This document shows, one piece after another, positions 45,601 through 57,500 of a stretch of 64,000 bases of DNA. This DNA comes from Corella eumyota (taxonomy: Eukaryota > Chordata > Ascidiacea > Phlebobranchia > Corellidae). Where the stretch lies: contig OY720103.1 in the NCBI GenBank assembly GCA_963082875.1, positions 11,904,001-11,968,000 on the forward strand, written 5' to 3'. Each line of letters opens with the position of its first letter. The first letter of the stretch is position 1. The position numbers and the translations under genes were made by a program. The notes under the pieces were generated by a model. It had not been told where the DNA came from, made no database searches, and saw only the letters and a program-made list of their open reading frames with translations.

Positions 45601-48600
45601 TGTATTTTAATATTAATTACATCAACAAATTGGTGTTGTTATTTTCCTAATACAAATTATTTAAATTGTTGTCATAAATAGTGTTTAAAAATTAATTTTA
45701 AAAAAATAATTTAAATTTTGTGACAAATATTTTAAAATTTTTCGCTAAACTTCATATTTTCCCTCTAAAATTCCCCTTATTATGACATCACAGATCAGTG
45801 ATAATTGTGTAACAAGTGAGTGGTTCTTGATGGTGTTAAGGCAGAGTAAAGAGGTGGAGGAGCTACAGAGTGTGAGTGAGAAAGCTCAGGAGGACATCAC
45901 GAGGATCAGATCAAAGGACACAGTGGGAGACGGTAAGTTGAATATTCTGTGAGTAATTTCTATGTTCATCTTCAAGCCTAAAAAGTAAAGTCACATTTGT
46001 TACCCTTACCCAGTCTTCCTATTGGACCCTAAGCCATGAAAGCAGTGGGAATTGAACCCAGAGTCTACTGTGGTGAATTCAAGTATTTTGACCAATATTA
46101 AAGGCTAACTTTATGACCTTAACATAAACCGAATTTGTTACCCTGACCCAGTCTCAGGTTGTCTTTAGCAGTTTGGAATATTATTGATTATAATTGTCCG
46201 ATAATTAAACTGCTGATTAATTATTGGCTAAGCAGGAGTTCTATTTAAAGTGATTTACTCAAGAATGCTACAGCATGGAAGCAGTAGGAATCAAAGCCAG
46301 AATCTTAAAAAGTGACGCCAAGTGTTTTACCCAATATTGACTAATGACAAGGGTCAACTTCACAGTCTAAACATAGAGTAACATTTGTTACCCCAACCCA
46401 GTGTTACTTATAAATGTTCGATAATTAATTTGTCGTTTTTTTTTTAAGCTTGCTAGTATTGCTAGCTATTTAAGAACTCTACAATATGTAAAGCGGTGAG
46501 GATCGAACCTTAGACCTCATGTTACAGTATTATACTACTTAACACCTTACTTACAAATTTAACATATTTTTAGTTTTATTTTCAAATAACCTTTTTCACA
46601 GACCTAACAGTGAAGCAACAGTTAAGTAGTATGAGATATGTGAAACAATTATGCGACCAGCAAATAAGGAAACATCATGAAGGGTTTGAGGATGCAAACT
46701 CTTATAATGAACTTGTGAGTCATTTACTCAAGTATATTACTCTGTTACTAATCTTAAACTTTGTCATAATATTTCAACAGATTATGCTTAAGCTAACTTT
46801 ACTTATTACTTATTATAATATTACCTGTTAGTACCCTGCTCTATAGTCTGCATTTTAATTGTTGTAATATGGTCACAACTCTCAACTAATATTTGCCAGT
46901 GATAATTTACCCGCGCACCACAAATGGCAGTTTTATTTATTTTATAGGCTTATAATCCACTGAGCTCTGTTATATATGTACCCATACCGGGATTTTTTGT
47001 ATGCTTCAAGTTATTATTATTGGGTTGACCTTGTTATTAATAAGTGTTGTAACTTTACTTATAGAAGGAACTGGAAGGTTACCAGACAGAGAAAACAAAG
47101 TTGTACAATCTTCCACTCAGCATGGTATTAAGAAACAACATCGCTCTCCAAATGTTTATTGGTAAGTGGAATTATAAAACAAATTTAGTTGTTTAATTAA
47201 CTTTAACATGTTGTTATATTTTAAACATTTTTTTCCACTTATTGTCAAAAAAAAGCTGCATTTTTACCCTATTAATTGCCATTACTTTTAATTTTGTTAT
47301 ATGATTGCAACTAATATTTGCCTGTGGTAAATTACCTGTGCACCACAAACGGCAATGTTTAAGGCCTATAGTTTTTGACATATAAACCTCCATTACCTGT
47401 GGATAATATTGATTGAATGTTTATTCTTTCACAATAAAAGTAATTAGGGCACAAATCTTGTTATGTGGTATACCGGTGATGGCATCGGATTACGAGCCCA
47501 AAGGTTTCGAGTTCGAGTTACACTAATGCCACACTATTTGCCCTTGAGCCCTAGAGTTTATAGTTAGCTTAAACAAGTCACAACAGCACGCTCTTTTCCA
47601 CATAAAATACAAAAATCTGTCACTTTTAAGTAAAGTAAGGGAACGAAATATTAATTAGTCTTCTCTTACTATTTCATAGCATACAATTATTTAATTAATA
47701 TTTAATTAAATCTTAATAAACCATGTTTAGAATATATGCAGTCGGTCAATGGACAAGCTCATTTATTTTTCTGGTTAACAGTGGATGGATACCGAGCCTC
47801 CGCTGAACAACAAATCAATGAAGTTAAAGTTCAACAACTACAAGGTTCAAATTTTATATTTGAGTTTTAATCAGGGGGGTTTAAGTTCGATCCTTACTGC
47901 TTCCATGTTAGAGTGTTCCAGTGTAAAGGCTCTAGCATTATGTCAACTTTGGGAGTTAAAAATGGTCATAAGTATTAAGAACACTTGGCTTCACTAAATA
48001 AAGTTCTGGGTTTGAATCCCACTGCTTTCTTTCAGTAAGGCGCTATAAACGGAATAAACTCCTGCTGATCCAGCACTTAATCAGCAGCATAATTATCATG
48101 CAATTATAATTTATAATATCCCAAACTGTTAAAGGCAACTTGAGACTGGGTCGGAGTAAACTAATGTTACTTTATGTCGTGAAGTTGACCTTTCAACATT
48201 GGGGATAAATAAGTGTAAAAAAAATAATTCATTTAGTAAATGACTTTCATTTTAAATTATTTTACTAAAAAAAACTTTTATTGTTAAACTAACTAAAGCT
48301 CAAAGGTATTGTTCTATATTCTTATATTTTATCAATTTGCCTTTAAAAGTATTAGGCACCACAAATGGCATGATAACTTCATACAGGGTGTAAGGGCAAA
48401 ATTGAAGTTACTGTGGGGTTAGCCCACCACTGCTTGTTATCACTTGTTTGATATATTTATACTTAAGTCTGGTTTGCCTAGCCCATATCAGCAACTTTTA
48501 TTGGTATTGTAAGGTGGTTAGAACACTTGATCTGCTTGCTACATGAGGCTTGATCCCTATTGCTCTCATGCTGGCACCCTTGAGTAAGATGCTATAAACA

Positions 48601-51600
48601 GTAGCACTTAATCAGCAGCTTAATTATTAGGCAATTTTAATCAACAATATCCCAAACTGGCAAACCCTGTGATCTTACCTTTCTTAAAGATAATTAACTA
48701 ATTAACTGATTATTTTAGGTTCACTTCATGGCACTCCTAATATGGAAATGTTGCGAGCGATCGGTCACAATATTTATGACCAATATCTCGGCAAACATGT
48801 AAGTTTAATGACAACATGATTATGACATCACAGTCACAACATGATTATGACATCACAACATGATTATGACATCACATTCACAACATGATTATGACATCAC
48901 AATCACAACATGATAATGACATCACAGTAACAACTTGCTAATGAGATCACAGTCACAACATGATTATGACATCACAGTCACAACATGATTATGACATCAC
49001 AGTAACAACATGATTATTACATCACAATCACAACATGATTATGACATTATAATATTAAATTTAGGCTGAACCACGAGTTGTACTTAATGCTGAAGTGGAC
49101 AAAAGACTGCGGAAGAAGTTGGATGCTGGGGAACCTTCTCCTTATTTATTCGATGAGATCCAGAAAATGGTGAATATAATAAACATAAAAGCTAGTTAGT
49201 GGTTAGGAAATTTACTTTTAAATGTTCTGATATATTTAAGATGTTGAAAGTCTGAATTCATACCTTTATTATGGTATTTTGATTATTATCCTGACCAATT
49301 TTGAGTTGGCGACTTCACAGCCTAAACATAGAGTAACATCAGTTATCCTGACCCAGTCTCAAGTTGACTTTGTTTGGGATATTATAAATTATAATTGCCC
49401 GATAATTAAGCTGCTGATTAAGTGCCGGCTTAGCAGGAGTTTATACCGTTTATACCACCTTACTCAAGGGTGCTGCAGCATGAGAGCAGTGGGGATTGAA
49501 CCCCAAACTAAGCTTATACAACTACTACCTAACTATTAACATTTTCAGGTGTTTCAAACAATGTTGAAGGATGAACGGTTGTACCCAGCTTTCAGGTCTA
49601 GTCCTCTCTACCTTAAATTATTGGCTGAGTTGGATCTTTTAAGGGAATCAAGTTTAACTTCTGGTGACACTAATGGTTCAATCTCTAATTCAGTAAGTTA
49701 AAAAAATAAAAATATAAAAACTTTTTTTCTGTATCACCTCAAGGTAATTGGAATATTTGAAAAAGGTATGTTCCTGTGACGTGTTTAAGCTATCTGTAAA
49801 CACTGGGCTTATGGGTGAACAGTGTGGGATTGATGGGGCTCAAACCCGAAACCTTTTGGCTCGTAATTCAATAATAAAAATAGTTTTTAAATTAAACTTT
49901 ATCAAAAAAACTTTAAAAAAAGTTTCTAAAAAAACACTTTTTTTTAGTCTCTAGATGGCATGCAAGAGCAAGATGTGGAGGAACCTTACAAGTTAACAGC
50001 TGTGATCACACAAACTGGTGAGTGCATTGTTGTAGGACAACTACAGTCTAAAGTCATTAAGATGTATTAATATAAAGTTGTCCTTCTACATTAAGGATAA
50101 AAATAATCTAACACAACTATAAACAGAGGCACAAGATGATGCTTAAAAACTTGGTCTTCCCACACTAAAACATTAAGAAACATTTTTTAAATTAAGTTCA
50201 TTGAAAATTTCTATATTATAGAGCTTAATGGGCTTGTAATGTTTACATATGTTCAATTTAACTAACTGTTGTTTGTGGTGTGCAGGTAGATTATCACGGG
50301 CAAATATTAGTTGCAAATTGCGACTATGTTATGACAATTAAAATGCGGCCCAAAGGCAGGGCAAATAAGCTAGTGTTTATAATGGGGCTAAGTAGACGTT
50401 ATTTTTTATTATATGTTTATAGTTCCTAAAAAAATAAAAACTGTTACTTGTGGTGAGAAGGCAAATTTTTGTTGCGACTATATTATAACGACAATCAAAT
50501 TAATGTTTGATGAATAAAAACAGACACGCTATAAGGCAAAAGCAGAACCTTATTGTAAAAAACCTTTTATTTATATTGTTACAGGAATATGCACTGAGCA
50601 TGGGAAAACTTATGCTTTGTACGCAATCACAGTGACGAGACATTGGGGGAGCGGGAAGCAGGAGGCTTGGGACACTTTTAGGAGGTATCGGGAGTTCTCT
50701 GATCTTCATCTCAGTCTTAAGGAAAATGTGAGTTTCATGTATCTTGGATTACTGACATTTTACTAAAAATGTAGGCTTGAAAATGTCATTTCACTGGCAA
50801 TAGGACTTTTTTCTATTAACCTATATTTACCCCATTAACCCCTATTTACCCCATTAACCCTATTTACCCTATTTACCCTAACTTCTTCTGGGAAATACCC
50901 TTTAATTTTCATAAAATTTTAACTCAAATTTGATAAATTTTGTTTTTTTAATTTTTCACATAATTTATTCTCAATCGTAGTAGACACTTTAAACAATAAT
51001 TTCCCACACAGGGTAGCAACTTATCGAACACAAAACTCCCCGGCAAAACTTTCTTCAAAGATCTAAAAGAAGATTTTTTAGAGAAACGAAGATTTGAGTT
51101 AAACAACTATCTTCATAGTATACTAACTATGGATCATGGTAGTAAGGCGATGGAATGTCTTCACACTTTTCTTGACAATAAAGCGTATCAGAGAAACTCT
51201 AAAACTTTTGCTAGGAAGGTGAGTGATGTAAAAGTGCTTTTCTCATTTTTGTATAAGGCTTATCTTTCTTAGTTTGGTTTTTACTTCTTTTATGCTGAGT
51301 TTATGGTGCTACTGGCTTAAAAATAACAGGTATAATTTACCAGCAACATTGTGTAGTGGTAAGAACACTTCACTACATGGGGTCTTGGGTTTGATTCTTA
51401 TTGTACTCATGCTGTAGCGCCCTAGAGTAAGGTGCTATAAACGGTATGAACTCCTGTTGAGCCAGCACTTAATCAGCAGCATAATTATCGGGCAATTATA
51501 ATCTATAATATCCCAAACTGCTAAAGGCAACTCAAGACTGGGTCAGAGTAACTGATGTTACTCTATGTTTAGAATGTTTAGTCTTATCACATTGAGGATA

Positions 51601-53669
51601 AACTAAAAATCTTATTTTCACACAGGTTGATACAATGATGAGAACTTCAGTTCGTAGTATGACAAACTTTGTCCAACAGGCGCCAGACAACTTCATTGAC
51701 GGAATTCAAAAAGCGTCCGACAGGATGTCAGATGGCATTCAAAAGATCTCTGACAAATTGCCAGGGGAGAGGAAAGATTCAACTGACGACGTACAAATGG
51801 AATATAATGTAAGTCTGACATTCTGACATTATATTTTTTAAATAAAAAACCAGCAGCATCGTGACAGATTAATTATTAAGCAATTATATTAAACTATATC
51901 TCAAACTTAATACACTTAACGACATAGGGTCCTGAGTTTGATTTCCACTGCTCTCATGCTGTAGCGCCCTTAAGTGAGGCACTATAATTGGTATGAACTT
52001 CTGCTAAGCCATCACTTAATCAGCAGCAAAATTATCGAGCAATTATAATTAATTATATCCCAAACTGCCACAGTCAACTCGAGACTGGGTTGGGGTAACT
52101 GATGTTACCCTATGTTTAAGTCGCACATTCGACTTTCCCACATCGAGGATAAATAATTTTATTTTTTAACTTTAGATTGACAACAACATTCCTCTTGGAA
52201 TTCTTCTTCTTCTCATGGACGAAGTTTTTGATCTTAAGCAGAGAAACCAGTGGTTACGTCGCCAACTAGTGACTGTACTTCAACAAATTGTCCGAGCAAT
52301 TTTCGGGGATCGAATGAATAAGAAAATTGTGGATTATGTTGACAACGCTGTGTCAGCTGAACAGGTAATTCTAATATCTTTATCCTCGATGTGGGATGGT
52401 CGACTTTACAACCAAAACATAGAGTAACATCAGTTACCCTGACTCAGTCTCGAGTTGCCTATGGCAGTTTGGGATATTAAAGATTATAATTGCCCGATAT
52501 TTATGCTTCTGATTAAGTGCTGGCTCAGCAGAAGTTCATATTGTTTATAACGCCTTACTTAATGGAACTACAGCATAAGAGCAGTGGGAATCAAACTCAG
52601 GACGTCATGTAGTAAAAATGATTAACTTGTTAAGAGAAAACATGTTAGTAATTTTATAAAAAAATAGATATTTAAATTTAAAATTTTATTTTCACTCAGG
52701 TTGGTGAATATATTCAAAGATTTTGTGAAGCTTTCTGGCCCGGTGGAGTATTAGCTGAGGTACTTCCCCCTCGGGATTCCCCTGCTGTTATGAGAACTCG
52801 AGTGCTCACTAAAACTAAACTGCATGGAGTTATACCAGGTGCCACTAAAAAAAATAAATAAAATTAAATAAATCTTTTAAAAATTTAAGTTGAATTATTT
52901 TTTTTTATTTTTCCAATTTTTTTAGCTTTTTAAAATATTTTTGGATTTAATTTTTTTTAAATTAATCGCAGACGAACTCCGCCCCCTAGTGGGAAATGAG
53001 ACAAGTGGACGAGGGATGACTCGGATGTTTGAGATGACTCAGCATCCTCAACTCAACCAGAGATTCTGTTATGTTTTGTTGGAGGGAGTGCTCAATAAAG
53101 TCTTCCCAGAGAACAGGTTTGAGATTACTTTTATTTAGTGATCATACTGTTATTAACTTTGACCTTATTTTATTGACCTTGGGAAAGTTAACCTCACAAC
53201 CTAAACATAAAGTAACATCAGTTACCCCGATCCAGTCTTGAGTTGACTTTGGCAGTTTGGGATATTATAGATTAATAATTGCCCAGTAATTATGCTGCTG
53301 GTTAAGTGCTGGCTCAGCAGGAGTTCATACAGTTTAGTTAGAGCACCTTACTCGAGGGCGCTACAGCAGGAGATCAGTGGGGATCAAACTCACGGCCTAA
53401 CTTCCTTAAAATAATTTTTTTATTTTATTTTTTTCGATGTTTTTATCAAGTTATTTCTTGTAAAAATTTTTCCAATTTTGATGAAATTTTTTTTTAGATT
53501 TTCTGAATTATTTGAAAAATTTCATTCCAATTCTCCCAAGATGCGATCACTCAAGCGCGAACAAATGTCGTCACGTGACAAACTTAAACCCAATCAGAAG
53601 TCTTTAAAACGAGAACAAAAAAGAAAAAGTTTTAAGAACAATATTTCCAATTTAAGCAGCAGAAAATAG
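39626..53669 (+). CDS. SNX13: sorting nexin 13 (PXA-RGS-PX-nexin C), 987 aa, 25 exons
   Basis: Exons 39626-39634, 39801-39916, 40834-40969, 41112-41198, 41626-41747, 42076-42184, 44096-44170, 44623-44730, 44936-45013, 45511-45594, 45794-45932, 46602-46714, 47065-47161, 47731-47844, 48719-48798, 49065-49169, 49549-49692, 49948-50017, 50585-50727, 51012-51218, 51626-51808, 52176-52364, 52700-52838, 52972-53116, 53498-53669: 2964 nt in frame. Order: N-terminal membrane anchor (about 10-42); PXA domain (about 85-310: LRDYVKYWYNDLSDD, IDWQPYLTTTLVDDF); RGS domain (about 395-570: GQAHLFFWLTVDGYR); PX domain (about 590-710: EHGKTYALYAITV); nexin C domain (about 775-960: LLLLMDEVFDLKQRNQWLRR). SNX13 acts at ER-endosome/lysosome contacts and has been described as a G-alpha-s RGS. 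Human SNX13 is of similar length (968 aa). The donor of exon 14 (GTTCAA) is non-consensus. Confidence 0.93.
39944..40213 (-). mobile_element. SINE family 1, near full length
   Basis: SNX13 intron 2. The head complement ACCACCACACCAACAC is kept; the tail has a variant (GGTAAAATATGTCACC). Confidence 0.8.
40220..40833. other. remainder of SNX13 intron 2
   Basis: AT-rich, AATTAAT-rich sequence. I see no gene or repeat beyond low complexity. Confidence 0.4.
41234..41425 (-). mobile_element. SINE family 1 with internal deletion
   Basis: SNX13 intron 4. The sequence jumps from CAGTCTCGAGTTG to GAGTTCATATCGTTTATAG, losing about 75 bases of the body. Confidence 0.75.
41768..41985 (-). mobile_element. 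SINE family 1, tail-truncated
   Basis: SNX13 intron 5. Starts at TTACCCCAACCCAGTCTCG, so the 3' end of the element is missing; runs to GTGTAGAAAGTGTTCC. Confidence 0.7.
42545..42705 (-). mobile_element. SINE family 1 fragment
   Basis: SNX13 intron 6. Runs from GCAGTTTTAGAATATTATAG to GGGGATCGAACCTCGGACC. Confidence 0.65.
43612..43760 (+). repeat. MITE-like repeat, decayed
   Basis: Recognised from AATTTACCAGCACACCACAA, GTGGCAGTTTTTTTAT and an AT-rich end. Confidence 0.5.
44349..44592 (+). mobile_element. SINE family 1, body deletion
   Basis: SNX13 intron 7. Full head (GCAGCGTGATATAGTGGTAA; B box GGGTTCAATCCCC), then a direct jump from GGTGCTATAAA to ATCAGCAGCATAATTATCG. Confidence 0.8.
45050..45400. 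repeat. SNX13 intron 9: degenerate GGAATCAAACCC repeat
   Basis: Motifs like GTGGGAATCAAACCCTGG and GTCGAAATCAAACGCAGG recur at about 40-60-base spacing. They resemble the B-box part of SINE family 1, so this may be an old SINE-derived tandem like the one at 55,147. Confidence 0.45.
45965..46085 (-). mobile_element. SINE family 1 fragment
   Basis: First of three same-strand copies in SNX13 intron 11. Shows TTACCCTTACCCAGTCTTCC, then GAAAGCAGTGGGAATTGAAC with most of the body missing. Confidence 0.6.
46100..46340 (-). mobile_element. SINE family 1, reverse copy
   Basis: Second of three in SNX13 intron 11; body complete, head lost after AAGTGTTTTACCC. Confidence 0.7.
46347..46545 (-). mobile_element. 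SINE family 1, reverse, internal deletion
   Basis: Third in the row: CAACTTCACAGTCTAAACAT to GAGGATCGAACCTTAGACC, with most of the centre replaced by a T-run near 46,435. Confidence 0.6.
46832..46990 (+). repeat. MITE-like repeat, good copy
   Basis: SNX13 intron 12: ATTTTAATTGTTGTAATATG, CAACTCTCAACTAATATTTG, GATAATTTACCCGCGCACCA, then TTATAGGCTTATAATCCAC. Confidence 0.7.
47262..47425 (+). repeat. MITE-like repeat
   Basis: SNX13 intron 13: AACTAATATTTGCCTGTGG, AATTACCTGTGCACCACAAA, ending near ACCTCCATTACCTGTGG. Confidence 0.6.
47455..47640 (+). mobile_element. tRNA-like repeat family 2, full-looking copy
   Basis: SNX13 intron 13. Head TATGTGGTATACCGGTGATGG, box GAGTTCGAGTTACACTAATG, then GTTAGCTTAAACAAGTCAC, and a 3' end rich in TTTAAGTAAAGTAAGGG. 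Confidence 0.75.
47925..48213 (+). mobile_element. SINE family 1
   Basis: SNX13 intron 14. The head is blurred (GTCATAAGTATTAAGAACAC) but the B box GGGTTTGAATCCC, body and tail are clear. Confidence 0.7.
48512..48668 (+). mobile_element. SINE family 1, internally deleted, tail-less
   Basis: SNX13 intron 14. From GGTATTGTAAGGTGGTTAG through ACCCTTGAGTAAGATGC to CAATATCCCAAACTGG. Confidence 0.65.
48815..49050. repeat. tandem repeat, CAACATGATTATGACATCAC unit
   Basis: About ten units of mostly 26-27 bases (a shorter one near 48,850) fill SNX13 intron 15, with small differences (AGTCACAA, AGTAACAA, AATCACAA). TGATTATGACATCACA resembles the TGACGTCA words with CG changed to CA. Confidence 0.85.
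49308..49525 (-). mobile_element. SINE family 1, reverse copy
   Basis: SNX13 intron 16. Tail shortened to GGCGACTTCACAGCCTAAAC; B-box complement GGGGATTGAACCCC. Confidence 0.75.
49778..49880 (-). mobile_element. tRNA-like repeat family 2 fragment
   Basis: SNX13 intron 17: GACGTGTTTAAGCTATCTG, GGGCTCAAACCCGAAACC, TTTTGGCTCGTAATTC. Confidence 0.65.
50255..50500 (-). repeat. MITE-like repeats, two reverse copies
   Basis: SNX13 intron 18. Copy one, 50,255-50,365: GTTTGTGGTGTGCAGGTAG, GCAAATATTAGTTGCAAATT, GACAATTAAAATGCGGCCC. A second, partial copy is near 50,435-50,500 (CTTGTGGTGAGAAGGC, TTGCGACTATATTATAACG). Confidence 0.6.
50815..50895. repeat. short CCCTATTTAC/CCCATTAA tandem repeat
   Basis: In SNX13 intron 19: CTATTTACCCCATTAACCC repeated about three times, then shorter ones. 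Not a telomeric unit. Confidence 0.6.
51341..51603 (+). mobile_element. SINE family 1, near full length
   Basis: SNX13 intron 20. Head CAGCAACATTGTGTAGTGGTA, B box GGGTTTGATTCTT, body CTGTTGAGCCAGCACTTAAT, tail ATTGAGGATAAAC. Confidence 0.8.
51852..52158 (+). mobile_element. SINE family 1, possibly interrupted copy
   Basis: SNX13 intron 21. A head remnant CAGCAGCATCGTGACAG runs into a body-like piece (TTAATTATTAAGCAATTATA), and then a B box GAGTTTGATTTCC starts the normal order again. This could be two nested or recombined copies. Confidence 0.65.
52376..52620 (-). mobile_element. SINE family 1, reverse copy
   Basis: SNX13 intron 22. Begins 12 bases after the exon donor (TTTATCCTCGATGTGGGAT) and ends GGACGTCATGTAGT. 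Confidence 0.75.
53160..53400 (-). mobile_element. SINE family 1, reverse copy
   Basis: SNX13 intron 24. Body with CCCCGATCCAGTCTTGAGTTG, ending GGGGATCAAACTCACGGCC. Confidence 0.7.
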
Positions 53670-54548
53670 GCCATCTAGCGGTAGTTACACACTCAACTAT
53701 CTAACCACACGGGGCAGGCAAGAGTTTAATACTTGTTCCCAAATAGTGGTGGTTCTGACGTCACTGTAAACTGTATTGTTACGCATAAGTGCAATGTTTT
53801 ATAATTTGATCTGTATTTATGTTATTGCAGTAAATTTTAAGAAATTGAACTCGATTAATCTTTTTGATTTTGCCAGATATGACGTCATAGTAGATTAAAC
53901 AAACTTGTGATTGTTACGTAACACTGTAAAAGTTCTTATATTTATGTAATTTCGAGATTTTTTGTTTTTGGGATTTTTGTAATTGTTATAATCAGCATTG
54001 TTAAGATGTTATTTTGTTTAAACAATGGAAAGAACAATGGGGAACAATGTTCATTGTTTGTTTTAAGAAAACTTTGTTTTGTGATCGTTCGTGCAATATT
54101 TTACACAATTTATGACGTCACAAATAAAAAGCACTGTGAGCAACTTTTAAGTTTTTATTTTCTACTTTTGAAAGTTTTCTTAAATTTATCTTATTCGTGA
54201 TGAAACGGGCGAAAATTTAAAGAATTAAATTCTGCCCCAATTTGAAATAAGTTAAACAATTAGTTAATTGTTTTAAACAATGGAAGTTAACAATGCTTAT
54301 TGTGGATTGTTTAAAGACAATAAGTTAACAATCACTTACTTAAACCTCGGGTAAGAGAGAGTTTAATATTTAATCAGAATTAATCAATATTCAGCATTTT
54401 AAATTTATTTGTTTTAAAGTTCGTCCTTGCTTCGTTTACTTTTAATATAACTTGTTTGCCGACCAACAGATGACGTCACAATCACGTGCTGTTTAGTGAA
54501 TGACTTGATTGTTTCGGATTATTTTGCATTTTCTGCAACCGTGGAAAG
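53670..54548. other. SNX13 3' UTR and AprA-family gene 5' flank
   Basis: A polyadenylation signal AATAAA is at 54,123-54,128. A TTGTTTAAACAATGG-type inverted motif appears near 54,015 and 54,265. TGACGTCA or GACGTCA words lie near 53,757, 53,880, 54,114 and 54,470. No gene seen. Confidence 0.5.
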
Positions 54549-57500
54549 ATGTTTTTAAAGGTAAGAAATTTAAATTAATTATTGCAGCTTTAGATATAAT
54601 TTATGAGGTCACAAAATGTTAAATATTACGTCATAGATCGTAAATTGACTGTTGAGTGTTAATAAGTTGATTAAGTATGACGTCATAATGTGTTAAGGTG
54701 ACGTTGTTGTGCCTGGTTGGTGGCCTCTCATTGGTTCGTTCTAATCCGTTGGACGACTACGTATGGAAGGATGACGGTTACTATCAATACACCCAGATTC
54801 GAGATTGGACTTACAAGGCACCGGAACACACGTCATATCTTTTTAATATGACGTCACAAAGATGGCTGACTGGTAAGGTTTTTATTGATAAATTTAATTT
54901 TTAGATTTTTTTAAACTTTTATTTGTGACGTAGACAACGACACGACGCGCTCGATTTGGTGGCACTTTCTTATTATTCACGTTCCTGACGTCATAGACCC
55001 CGCGATGGCTGACAGTGGGTACTTGTTTATCGACGGGGGTTCGAACCCATCTGACGACAGCACCCCTGAGTACAGCGACACTTTCATCCAATTTACTGGG
55101 TTGATGGCAGTTGGCACCCACAGGTGAGGTTACAAAGATATTGGGTTTAATCCCTGGTGCTTACATGTTGTAGCATTCTTGAGTAAGACCTGAGATCCTG
55201 GGTTTGATTCCCACTGCTGTCATGTTGTAGCATCTTTAAGTAAGACCTGAGATCTTGGGTTTGATTTTTACTGCTGGCATGTTGTAGCATCCTTGAGTAA
55301 GACCTGAGATCTTGGGTTTGATTTTTACTGCTGGCATGTTGTAGCATCCTTGAGTAAGACCTGAGATCTTGGGTTTGATTTTTACTGCTGGCATGTTGTA
55401 GCATTATTGAGTAAGACCTGAGGTTCAGGGTTTGATTACCACTGCTAGCATGTTGTAGCATCCCTGAGTAAGACCTGAGATCTTGGGTTTGATTTTTACT
55501 GCTGGCATGCTGTTAAGTTTTACAACTGTTAATAAGCTGTAATTGTTGACGTAACAGAAGTAAACCAACTAATTAATAATTAAAATAATTAACCCCAGTG
55601 TGATCGCCTGCTTAAAACAAATCCCGAACGAACATATGATTTTCAAAAATGACCCCAAACAACAAAGCCGAACAGAAGACGCGATCATCGCTTACACGTG
55701 GAACCATTTCCTTAACGACCCGACCAAACCTGAGTGGTTGCTAAGGTTACCGATGACGAAGGCGGCCGTGAAAGCGATGGATACAGTGACGCACTTCGTG
55801 AATAAGACGGTCGGGAATAATATTGAAAGGTTTTGCGTTGGGGGAGCTTCGAAGGTTGGTTTAAATTGAAATGTGTTTTTTTATTCATTTGAAGTCTTTG
55901 GTTTGATTCTCACTGCTGGCATGTTATAGCATTCTTGTGTAAGACCTATGTTCTGGGTTTGATTCCCACTGTTAGCATGTTGTAGCATTCTTAATGAAAA
56001 CCTGAGATCCTGGGTTTGATTCCCACTGCCGGCATGTTGTAGCTTCCTTGAGTAAGACCTGAGATTCTGGGTTTAATTCCTAATGCTAGCATGTTGTAAC
56101 ACTTTTAAATAAGACCTAAAGTTTTTGGTTTTTAGTGAGGCCTGGTTTTCTTGGTTTAATTCCCACTGATCCAAAAACTTGTTATGTAATGTTGGTAATT
56201 GACATATTACATTAAGTTTTTTGTGAGATTTGCATTCTTAAAGTTATGAGTTTTATTTCAGTAGACAACCCAAACTCCGCTGGGTAAAGCTAACGTTAAT
56301 GCCCTTCTGGTTATGCTATAGCATGTGTCCTTTTATTATATTATTATTTGACCCTTTGTTCAATGCAGAGAGGTTGGACGACATGGACCACTGCAGCTGT
56401 TGACCCCAACAGAGTTAAATGCATCACCCCGATTGTGCTGGACGAGCTTAACATGGTGAAGGTAGGTGTAGTGTTTTTATATTTATCCTCGATGTGGAAA
56501 GGTCAACTTCACGACCTAAACATAGAGTAACATTAGTTACTCCAACCCAGTCTCGAGTTGCCTGTGGCGGTTTGGGATATTATAGATTATAATTGCCCGA
56601 TAATTATACTGCTGATTAAGTGCTGACTCAGCAAGAGTTCGTACCGTTTAAAGCAACTTACTTAAGGGCTCTATAGCATGGGAGCAGTGAAGATTAAACA
56701 ACCTTTTGTAAGAACTTTTGTGTTTCTGAAGCCATTTTTCTAACGAAACTTATGTGTTAATAATTCCAATGTTTCAGAACTTACACCACCACTACAGAGC
56801 GTACGGGGGTTGGTCTTTTGCGTTCAAGGATTATTATGATGAAGATATAACTAAAGATCTCGACCATCCCAACATGCCAGCATTGGCTGCTATTGTAGAT
56901 CCTTTGTGTAAGTTGATTTTAAAGCTATTTGATTTATCTATGATGTGAAAAAAAGGACGGAACTCTTGACATAAAGTGACCTTTGTTACTCTAATTTATC
57001 TTTAGGTTTTAGAAGTTTAATATGTTATTGAGTTTTTGATTTTGTGTTTTAACTTACCATGTTATTTAAGGCATTTCACTGGATACTAAGGCAGGTTTTA
57101 AAGCGGGTTGGATCCCCACTGCTTTTATACTGTAATGTATTTAAGTAAGGCGCTATAAACAGACTCCTGCGTAGCCAGGACTTTATCAGCAGCAAAATTA
57201 TCGGGCAATTATAATTTATTATATCCCAAACTGCTAAGGTCAACTCGAGACTGGATCAGGGTAACAAATGTTACTCTATGTTTAGGTCGTGAAGTCATCA
57301 AATAAATACAAATTAAGCCATATCACAAACCATACATAACTAATATGTTTATCAACTCTTAGCCTACGTTGACCGACTTACGATGCCAAAGCTAGTTTTC
57401 AGCACAGGAGGCGATGAATTCTTCCTCCCAGATGATTCCCACTACTACTTCAACATGATGAAAGGTCCGATGTATGTTAACATGCTACCCAATGCTGAAC

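Noticed and set aside
48815-49050. CRISPR-like array (regular repeats)
   Set aside because: There are no unique spacers: the units abut each other and sit in an intron of an animal gene.
50815-50895. Possible interstitial telomere repeat
   Set aside because: Units are CCCTATTTAC or CCCATTAA-like, not TTAGGG, and only a few copies exist.
55147-55461. Minus-strand ORF of 104 codons with 19-residue repeats (MLQHASSKNQTQDLRSYSR type)
   Set aside because: It is the antisense of the 57-bp SINE-derived minisatellite in an intron. 57 is divisible by 3, so the open frame is a by-product of the repeat.
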